Assembly: GCA_027972325.1 (NCBI GenBank) | Contig: JAPMOS010000007.1 | Coordinates: 119,501-183,500, forward strand | DNA from: Paratrimastix pyriformis | Lineage: Eukaryota; Preaxostyla; Paratrimastigidae | Direction of reading: 5' to 3' | Length of the DNA: 64,000 bases | Shown here: piece after piece, positions 55,707 through 64,000 of the stretch | How the letters are laid out: every line of letters begins with the position of its first letter | Position numbering within the stretch: position 1 is the stretch's first letter | Translations under genes and position numbers: made by a program | The notes under the pieces: model-generated | What the model saw: the letters and a program-made list of their open reading frames with translations, nothing else | Database searches by the model: none | What the model was told of the DNA's origin: nothing

Positions 55707-58700
55707 CTGCCCCTGCCCATGCCCCTGCCCATGCCCCTGCCCATGCCCCTGCCCATGGGTGGGCTGCAGGCGGAGATGTTCGAGTCGGTGAAGCTGCCCG
55801 ACCCGCCCGCGAGCCGGACGCTGCCCTGGCAGGGCACGTACCCCACCCCGCCGCACGACTTCCCCCTGATGCGCCACGACTTCATCAAGCAGTCCTTCGT
55901 CACCAAGCCCCAGGTCGGCCCCCACATCCCACATTCCACATTCCACATTCCCCCCCGCCCCCACATCCCACCACATTCCTCCCGCCCTGCCCGCCGACCC
56001 GGGTTGCGCGTTCACCATTGTCCACGCTGGTCGTGGTGGGGGCCTGGTCGTGGGGGGGTTCTGGGCCGGGGTGTGTGTGCAGGTGATCCGGGCGCTGCGG
56101 ATGGTGCGGTCGGAGTGCAACCGGATCCTCGACCAGCGGCTCTTCTTCACCCAGATCACCAAGCCCACCGGCCTGGGCGAGTTCGCCCTCATCCAGGACG
56201 GCAAGTGCACCCAGGCCGTCCAGCACCTCAACGGCGCGTCCGTACCCGCCCCCCCACGCCCACGCCCAGGCCCACGCCCACCCAAACCCGTGTGCCCTGT
56301 GCCCTCGACGACCGTCTGATCGGCTTGCGGGTGTTGGCGTTGGCCTGTGGGGCTGTGGGTTGTGGGGGGGCAGGTGGATGGAGGCGCTGCAGAAGGGGGT
56401 GACCTCGAGCCTGTCGACGGTGGGCAAGGGCTGGTTCAACCTGCAGGAGAAGAACCAGGACGTGTACGAGGTGTCCAAGCTCAAGAAGTTCTTCAACACG
56501 GTCACCTTCATGATGCAGGACGCCCTGCGCTTCATGATGGAGGACTCCCTGGAGGACTACGCCCGCTTCGTGGAGGAGTACTGCGCCGTGCGGGTCGAGG
56601 TGGTCGACACCAACCAGGTCGCGGTGCACCTGCTGACCGCCCAGCCCATGTGCCTCGACCCCCACAGCGCCCTGCGGCCCCAAGCCCAGTTCGCCCGGCT
56701 GGAGGCCCAGCGGGCCCAGCGCGAGCAGCACCAGCAGCAGGCCGCGGCCCTGCGGCAGCGGCAGCCGCTGTTCATGGTCGAGCTGGACTTCACCGGGGAC
56801 GGGGCCGCGGGCACCTTCCAGCTGTCCACCCCGCCCGACTCGTTCGTCGAGACCCCGCTGGCCCTCTTCGACAAGGCCATCCGGTCGTGCCTGGACATGG
56901 ACCGGCTCGAGCCGCGCCTCATGCCCAACCTGTTCAAGCTCGTCCCCAAGCGGCGCGAGCAGCAGGACCCGGCCAGGCCCGCCCTCGACAAGGCCGCACC
57001 CACCCCGGGCAGCGTGGCCTCCCCGACGGCCGACGCCGGTCCGCCGCCGCCGCCCCCCCCCCCCCCCCCCCCCCCCCCCAAACACACGCACACACACCCC
57101 TGCGAATGCCCCCCACTCCCCCCGTGGTCCCTGTTCCCCTGTTCCCATCGCCCGTGCCCCCTGCTCACCGCGGCTCTCCCCCCGACCGGTGGCGGCACTC
57201 CCGGGCCGCTGCAGCCTCGGCGGGCGGTGCGGGCGGTGCGGGGGCAGCCCAGGGCGGGGCCGCGGGCAAGAAGAAGGACGCCGGCCTGCCCAACGCGCAT
57301 CTGCTGAAGACCCTCGACCCCGACGAGCACAGCGCCACCTCCCGCCGGCGCCGCGTCGAGACGGCCCTCCGGGAGGCCCTCAAGCCCCTGACCGCCTACC
57401 TGGCCACGTACGCGCCCTACCAGGACTTCCTGCGGGCCGACCCGGGGGCGGCCGTCAAGCAGTTCCAGCAGGAGCCCCACGAGCTGGAGGACATCCTCAG
57501 GGAGCTCAAGAGCCACCACGACCAGATGGCCCTCGTCGAGAGCAGGTCCGCCCCCGCCCGTCCCCACGCCCCCCTCGCCCCTCTCCCCTTGCCGCCCACG
57601 CCCCCTTGCCACCCACCCCGTGGGCTGGGCTGGGCGTTCACTGGGTGTGTGGTGGGATGCGGCCTGCGCAGGGTGCCCCAGGAGATCGACGTGGGCCTCT
57701 TCCTGGTGACCTGCCAGAAGGTGCGCGACCGGCTCCTCAAGCGCCACCAGGACTACATCCGCCTCCGTCCGCCCGCCCCCCACACCCACATACCCTCTCC
57801 CTAACGAGCCTATCAAACGCCCTCCACAGGGGATTCCTTCGCCCACGGGTGCAGTGACATTCGTGCTGTCTCTTCTACCTCTCTGGTTTTTGTTTTATTT
57901 TCCCGTTACTTCGTTCCTTCTTTACTCGACACACACACACACACACACCCGCTCACACACACACACACGCACACTGTCGTCGTCGTCGTCGTCATCACCG
58001 TCATCGCCATCACATCGCCATCACATCGCCATCATCATCACCATCCATCATCACCATCGGCATCACCATCGTCATCACCGCCATCTCATTGCATGATTGG
58101 TGTGTGTGCCGCAGTGCTGGAGCTGCTGGCCAGCCGTGCCGGGGAGGCGGCCAAGGGGGTCAACGAGCGGTTCGAGGGGCTCAGCAACCGGATCAGCGAG
58201 ACCCCGCACAGCATCGAGCAGCTGGTCGAGAAGAAGGAGTTCATCGGCACCGTGCCCCGCGAGGTCAAGCAGATCCAGCCCGACCTCGACAAGATGATGG
58301 TCCGTCCGCCGCCCCTGCAGCCCCCGCTCCCAGGCCCACGGCATCGCGCAGCAGCAGTCAGATCCGGGCATCATCATCATCAACATCCAATCATCACCAT
58401 CCAATCGCACATCATCCAATCATCATCCGATCAGCATCATCCGATCAGCATCATCCGATCAGCATCATCCGATCAGCATCATCCGATCAGCATCATCCGA
58501 TCAGCATCATCCGATCATCTCCACACACACATCACCCAACCATCATCCAACCATCATCCAACCATCACCCAACCATCACCCAACCATCATCCAACCATCA
58601 TCCAACCATCACCCAACCATCACCCAACCATCATCCAACCATCATCCAACCATCATCCAACCATCATCCAATCACATCTCCCCCACTGCGTCACGCAGGG

Positions 58701-61700
58701 CCTGTTCCAAGCGCTGGAGGAGGCCCGGTTCACGCTGACCGATGAGATGTCGGCCCGCAAGTGGGACGCCTTCAAGTGGACGGCCCGCATCGACGGGGCC
58801 GTCGAGGAGGCCCGCCAACAGATGGACCACCTCAAGAAGGCCTTCGACGAGCGCCACCAGCAGCGCCAGGCCAAGTTCGCGGGCGACGTGCGCGAGCTGG
58901 GCAAGGCCGTCACGGCCGTGGCCCGGTTCACGGACCTGGCCCAGATCGAGCAGGCCGCCTCGGAGGTGGCCAAGCTGGCCATCCGGCTGGACGACTACAA
59001 GAAGCAGAGCCGCGAGCTGCAGGCCCACGAGGGCCTCCTGGGCCGCGAGGTGGTCGAGTACCCCGAGCTGGCCGCCACCGCAAAGAAGTTCGAGTTGTCC
59101 GTACCCCCGCACGCCCCCCGCCCCCGTCCGCTCATGCCCCCGCCTCCAAGCACCCGCAACCCCCCCCGGCCCGTGCCACATCCGAGCAAGCGCTGACCGT
59201 CATCCGAACGGGGTTCGTGGCGGATTGTGGCTGTGTTGGGGGGGTCGCAGCTACTCGACGCTGTGGGGGACGACGGCCAAGTGGAAGGAGTGGCGCGTGC
59301 AGTGGAAGGAGGGCAAGTTCGAGAAGCTCAACGCCACCGAGATGGAGGAGAACCTCACCAAGGCCGTGCAGGCCATCCAGAAGGCCTACCGGTACTTCAA
59401 GGAGGGCCAGCCCGAGATCGCCGAGGTGGCCCGGCTGGTGCGCGAGGAGATGGACGAGCTGGTGCCCCACCTGCCCCTCATCACGGCCCTGCGCAACCCG
59501 GGCATGCAGGAGCGCCACTGGCAGCAGATGCTGGCCGAGACCCACATCGACTTCAAGCCCAAGGCCGACACGACCCTGACCATGGTCCTGGCCATGCCCC
59601 TCAAGCAGCACCAGGAGGCCATCGCCCGCATCTGCGACATCGCCGCCAAGGAGTTCAGCCTGGAGGAGTCCCTGGGCCAGATGCAGGACGAGTGGCGCCC
59701 GGTCAGCTTCGACCTGATGCCCTACGGGGAGGGCCAGTCGCCCGACGACAAGCGGCCCGAGACCTTCGTCCTGCGGGGCGTCCAGCAGCTCCGCGAGAAG
59801 CTCGACACCCACCTGCTCAACACCCAGGCCATGTCCTTCTCGCCCTTCAAGGAGCCCCACAAGGAGGCCATCGAGAAGTGGTCCGTGGGCCTCATGCCCC
59901 CCCCCCCCCCCCCCCCGGCGGCCCGGCGGCGGATGATGATGATGATGATTACCCTGGGTCATGTCGGCGTGGTGGTGGTGGTGGTGGTGGTGGTGGTGGT
60001 GGTGGTGGTGGTGGTGGTGGTGGTGGTGGTGGTGGTGGTGGTGGTGGTGGTGGTGGTGGTGGTGGTGGTGGTGGTGGTGGTGGTGGTGGTGGTGGTGGTG
60101 GTGGTGGTGGTGGTGGTGGTGGTGGTGGTGGTGGTGGTGGTGGTGGTGGTGGTGGTGGTGGTGGTGGTGGTGGTGGTGGTGGTGGTGGTGGCGGTGGTGG
60201 TGGTGGTGGTGGTGGTGGTGGTGGTGGTCTGTAGGCTGGCCAAGCTGCAGGTGATCTCGCAGACGCTGGAGGAGTGGATCAAGTGTCAGAAGCGGTGGAT
60301 GTACCTGGAGCCCATCTTCCGCAGCGAGGACATCCAGCGCCAGCTGGCCAAGGAGTCCACAAAGTTCGAGGGGGTCAACCGGACCTGGATCAAGACCATG
60401 AAGCAGATCAAGTTCACCACGCCCCGGGTCCTCGAGGCCTGCAACGACAAGCTCCTCAACACCTTCAAGGTCCCGCCCACCCCCACCGCCCATCCCGCGC
60501 CTCCCATCGCCCCCTGTGCCATGTCCGCCACGCGCCCCGCTGCCCACCTTGCCCGATCTTCGCATCCTCATTCTCGGATCTGTGCGGCTGGGCTGGTGGG
60601 CTTGGCCTTGGCTGGCTTGGCTGTGGGGCAGGACGGGAGCAACCAGCTGGAGCAGGTGGAGAAGGGGCTGGAGGACTACCTGGAGACCAAGCGCAAGGCC
60701 TTCCCCCGGTTCTACTTCCTGTCCTCCCAGGACCTGATCGACATCCTCTCCCAAACCAAGGACCCCACCCGCGTCCAGGTCACCCACCGCCCCGCCCCGC
60801 CCACCCGCCCCGCCCGCACCCACCCCGCCGTCGCCCTCATCCTCATGTCGTTTGGCCCCTGGCCCAACCCCCTGCCCCCCTGCAGGAGCACCTGATCAAG
60901 TGCTTCGAGGCCATCAAGCAGGTGGAGTTCCAGGAGGACCGCGAGATCACGGCCATGGTCAGCAAGGAGGACGAGCGGGTGCCCTTCGTGGAGGGCATGT
61001 ACCCCGAGGGCCAGGTCGAGTTCTGGCTGAAGGACGTCGAGCGGTCCATGTGCGTGGCCATCCGGGCCTCCCTGCTGCAGGCCATCCGCGAGTACCCGGC
61101 CACGGCCCGCACCGAGTGGGTCCTCAAGTGGCCCGCCCAGGTGGTGCTGGCCGGCTCGCAGATCCACTGGACCCGCGAGATCGAGGAGGCCTTCACCAAC
61201 GCCTGCCTGCCCCCGCCCGGGGCCCCCGAGGGCGCCAAGCCCGTGCCCGGGTCGGCCGAGCCGCACAACCCCAAGTCGCGCATCGCCCGCGAGCACGAGC
61301 GCCAGCGGCAGCAGCTGCAGGACCTGACGCTGCTCGTCCGGCGGAAGCTCTCGGCCCTGGACCGGTCCACCCTGGGCGCGCTGATCACCATCGACGTGCA
61401 CGCCCGCGACGTGACCGCCGCCCTGGAGGCCAAGGGGGTCGACAGCGTGGGGGACTTCGAGTGGATCAGCCAGCTGCGGTACTACTGGGAGGACGACGAG
61501 TGCCACGTCAAGATGGTCCAGACAGACTTCCCCGTCCGTACGCCGCCTGGCCCGCTCCCCGCCCCCCCCGGCTCCCATGCCCACCAGCCCATGCCCACCA
61601 GCCCATGCCCACCAGCCCATGCCCACCAGCCCATGCCCACCAGCCCATGCCCACCAGCTCATGCCCACCAGCCCATCCCTGTCACATGCCCACCAGCCCA

Positions 61701-64000
61701 TGCCCACCAGCCCATCCCTGTCACATGCCCACCAGTCGCGGCATCACATGCTCATCGTCTTTGCATGCCCCCCCATCATATGCGTTGCGTGCCCCGGCGG
61801 CAGTACCAATACGAGTACCTGGGCAACACCTCGCGGCTTGTGATCACCCCGCTGACGGATCGCATCTACATGACCATGATGGGGGCCATCCACCTCCACC
61901 TGGGCGGCGCCCCGGCCGGGCCCGCCGGGACGGGCAAGACCGAGACGGTCAAGGATCTCTCGCGGGCGGTGGCCGTCAAGTGCGTCGTCTTCAACTGCTC
62001 CGACTCGCTGGGCATCTCCTCCATGTCGCGCTTCTTCCGGGGGCTGGCCATGACCGGGGCCTGGTCGTGCTTCGACGAGTTCAACCGGATCGACGTCGAG
62101 GTGCTGTCGGTCATCGCCCAGCAGATCGGCCAGATCCAGAACGCCGTCATCGCGGGCCTCAAGGAGTTCCTCTTCGAGGAGGAGAAGATCACCCTGGTGC
62201 CCACCCTGGCCATCTTCATCACCATGAACCCCGGCTACGCGGGCCGCACCGAGCTGCCCGACAACCTCAAGGCCCTCTTCCGCCCCGTGGCCTGCATGGT
62301 GCCCGACTACGCGCTGATCGCCCAGATCCGGCTGTTCTCCTTCGGGTTCAGCAAGGGCAGCGAGCTGGCCCAGAAGATGGTGGCCACCTTCAAGCTCTCC
62401 TCCGAGCAGCTCTCCTCGCAGACCCACTACGACTTCGGCATGCGGGCCGTCAACACGGTCATCTCGGCCGCGGGCAACCTCAAGCGGGACTTCCCCGACG
62501 TCGAGGAGAACCTGCTCCTGCTGCGGGCCCTCCGCGACACCAACGTGCCCAAGTTCCTCGCCGACGACATCCCCCTCTTCAACGGTCCGGTGCCCCTGCC
62601 CCCCCCACCCACCCACCTACCTGGCCCCCCCCTCAGGCAGGCAGTCTCCGGTGCGCCCTGGCCCCCCCGCTGCCCGATGCCGGACAGCACTCATCTGACC
62701 CGTTCGGTTTTTGTGACTGTCTGTGTGGCTGTGTCTCTGTGTCTGTGGGGGTGGGCGCGGCGGCAGGTATCATCTCGGATCTGTTCCCGGGCGTGTCGCC
62801 GATGAAGGTCGACTACGGGGCGCTGCGGGTGTCGCTGGTGGACACCATCGTCAGCGCGGGGCTGCAGCCGCGGGAGCCCTTCCTGGAGAAGTGCACGCAG
62901 CTCTTCGAGACGACCATCCTGCGGCACGGCCTGATGCTGGTCGGGCCCACGGGGGGCGGCAAGACCCGCTGCATCCGCTCGCTGGCCGAGGCCATGCGGC
63001 GCCTGAAGGGGCGCGGGGTGGCCGGCTTCGAGGACGTCAAGCTGCACACGATGAACCCCAAATCCATCGGGCCCTTCGACCTGTACGGGGTCCTCGACGC
63101 CACCACCAACGAGTGGCGCAACGGCATCCTCACCCTGATCATGCGCAAGTGCCGGCGCGACACCAGCCCCACCAAGCACTGGGTCATCTTCGACGGGCCC
63201 GTCGACGCCCGCTGGGTGGAGGACATGAACACCGTGCTGGACGACAGCAAGAAGCTGTGCCTGTCCTCGGGCGAGGTGCTGCCCCTGACGCCCTACATGA
63301 ACATGATGTTCGAGGTGGAGGACCTCAAGCAGGCCTCCCCGGCCACCGTCTCCCGGTGCGGCATGGTCTACCTCGAGCCCGCCACCACCATCGGCCTGCC
63401 CGCCCGGGTGGCCACCTGGATGTGCCACCCCAAGCGGCGGGCCACCCTGGGGGCCCAGTACGACCGGTGCCAGGAGCTCTTCGACGCCCTCTTCGTGCCG
63501 GCCATCGAGTTCGTCCAGCGGCGCAACATCGAGATCGTGCCCACGGTCGACAGCAACCTGGCCGGGTCCATGTTCAACCTGCTCGAGTGCATGCTGGGGC
63601 CCTACGAGCCCGGCCTGGTCGAGGAGGGCACCGCACAGCAGGAGGCCCAGGAGGCCGCCGAGGCGGCCAAGGTCCCCTTGCCCACGCCCTGCCCCCCTGC
63701 CCCCATCACCTTTCCTGGGACATGCCCTCCGTCTCGCCTCGCCTGTGTCCCGATCATCATTCATCATCGGCATCCTCGGCGGCATCACCCCTGACCCCCA
63801 CCACCCCTGTCACCCCTGTCACCCCCCACCCCCAGATTGAGGAGGTGGCGGCCTCGCTGGACGCGTTCTTCATCTTCAGCATGATCTGGTCGGTCGGGGC
63901 CACGGCCAACCGCGAGGGCCGCAAGCTCTTCGACCAGTTCTTCCGCAAGCTCATCCTCACCCAGGTCCCTGGCCCATGCCCAGCAGCCATCGCCATCAGC
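53644..64000 (+). CDS. DNAH1: axonemal inner-arm dynein heavy chain, DNAH1 type (5' part)
   Basis: A motor subunit of a ciliary inner dynein arm. ATG at 53644. The N-terminus has the DNAH1-specific PRKIVIERSKRHYAAQDI, LPLEQFDNSDFDCRLPEDW, a YNLYVD-like RYHLYVDSMPTDD and MNKLIFDRH. The tail and linker follow, with PNSIEEL-like PHSIEQLVEKKEFI, WKEWRVQWKEGKFEKLNA, ALRNPGMQERHW, QTLEEWIKCQKRWMYLEPIF, LETKRKAFPRFYFLSSQDL, DILSQTKDPTRVQ and DFEWISQLRYYW. AAA1 follows with YEYLGNTSRLVITPLTDR, GAPAGPAGTGKTETVKDL (P-loop, about 61906-61960), FNCSDSLG, ACFDEFNR-like SCFDEFNRIDVEVLS and ITMNPGYAGRTELPDN. AAA2 has GLMLVGPTGGGKTRCIRSL (about 62933), WVIFDGPVDARWVEDMNTVL and ATVSRCGMVYLEP. The window ends inside AAA2/AAA3 (FIFSMIWSVGATANREGRKL). 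AAA3-AAA6, stalk and C-terminus lie beyond. Introns are many and repeat-filled; the intron 62585-62766 (donor GTCCGG) is fixed by FNG/IISDLFPGV. Confidence 0.95.
54817..54960. repeat. GTT/TTG triplet run in a DNAH1 intron
   Basis: GTTGGT, TTGTTG and TTCTTG triplets for about 145 bp. Confidence 0.85.
55650..55757. repeat. CCCATG hexamer array in a DNAH1 intron
   Basis: About eighteen hexamers, CCCATG with interspersed CCCCTG. Confidence 0.85.
57928..58080. repeat. CA run followed by ATC-type triplets in a DNAH1 intron
   Basis: CACACA tracts (57930-57972), GTC triplets, then CATCACCATC-like repeats to about 58080. Confidence 0.8.
58370..58678. repeat. ATCCGATCAGCATC and ATCATCCAACC arrays in a DNAH1 intron
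   Basis: First about six copies of CATCATCCGATCAG, then about fourteen copies of AACCATCATCC/AACCATCACCC. No spacers of unique sequence. Confidence 0.85.
59971..60228. repeat. (GGT)86 tract in a DNAH1 intron
   Basis: 258 bp of GGT with a single GGC interruption near 60191. It lies between the exon ending HKEAIEKW and the exon starting LAKLQVISQTLEEW, right before its acceptor (CTGTAG), so it is intronic. Confidence 0.92.
61577..61735. repeat. ATGCCCACCAGCCC array in a DNAH1 intron
   Basis: About nine copies of CCCATGCCCACCAG with a higher-order duplication including CATCCCTGTCACATG. Confidence 0.85.

Noticed and set aside
59961-60254. Long open frames of only Trp, Val, Gly, Thr or His across the GGT tract on both strands
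   Set aside because: They are translations of a triplet repeat and lie in an intron between two well-defined dynein exons.

Overview
This is a piece of a GC-rich, intron-rich nuclear genome from a flagellated single-celled eukaryote. The evidence is spliced genes for a DNAH1-type axonemal dynein, an AP-3 delta adaptin, a DYRK kinase, an eIF4E, an LSM14 and an RMI1, packed head-to-head and tail-to-tail with intergenic gaps of about 70 to 700 bp. I cannot place the species from the sequence; a free-living excavate-type flagellate such as Paratrimastix is only a guess. I found no rRNA, tRNA, CRISPR array, transposase, reverse transcriptase or viral gene.

Layout. 1-1107 (+) is the 3' end of an unidentified gene. 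1487-16148 is a run of four minus-strand genes: LSM14/Scd6 mRNP protein, a SEL1L/Hrd3-like ER protein, an RS-domain protein and a very large proline/RS/RGG protein. 16279-17384 (+) is RMI1. 17876-29716 (-) holds a DYRK1-like kinase, a secreted cysteine-repeat (PSI-like) type I membrane protein and AP-3 delta. Then come a GNAT acetyltransferase (+), an unidentified helical protein (-), a PAP2-fold choline-phosphotransferase-like membrane enzyme (+), a GOST-type seven-TM protein (+), an eIF4E (-), a putative secreted glycoside hydrolase (+), a large UPF1-like helicase (+, 41895-50291), a fibronectin-III plus SHIPPO/STPGR-repeat protein (-, 50979-53105) and the first part of DNAH1 (+, 53644 to beyond the window end).

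There is no operon-like logic, but some themes are visible. Three adjacent genes (LSM14, the RS protein and the RS/RGG protein) and the UPF1-like helicase plus eIF4E are RNA-metabolism genes. The SHIPPO-repeat gene and DNAH1 are divergent neighbours and both point to axonemes. AP-3 delta, the Hrd3-like protein and the GOST protein are endomembrane components.

Two properties stand out. First, almost every intron whose boundaries can be fixed by protein homology starts GTCCG, GTCTG, GTTTG or GTTCG; the GTRAGT pattern usual in eukaryotes is practically absent. Second, introns and disordered coding regions are loaded with simple repeats: long C-tracts lying nearly always on the sense strand, a 258-bp GGT tract, a CCCCG array, and hexamer, 15-mer and 18-mer arrays that are translated.

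Exon boundaries were read by eye from reading frame, splice dinucleotides and family alignment. Boundaries quoted to the base in RMI1, the PAP2-like gene, the FN3/SHIPPO gene, parts of DYRK, LSM14, DNAH1 and the helicase keep frame exactly; other gene models are approximate inside.
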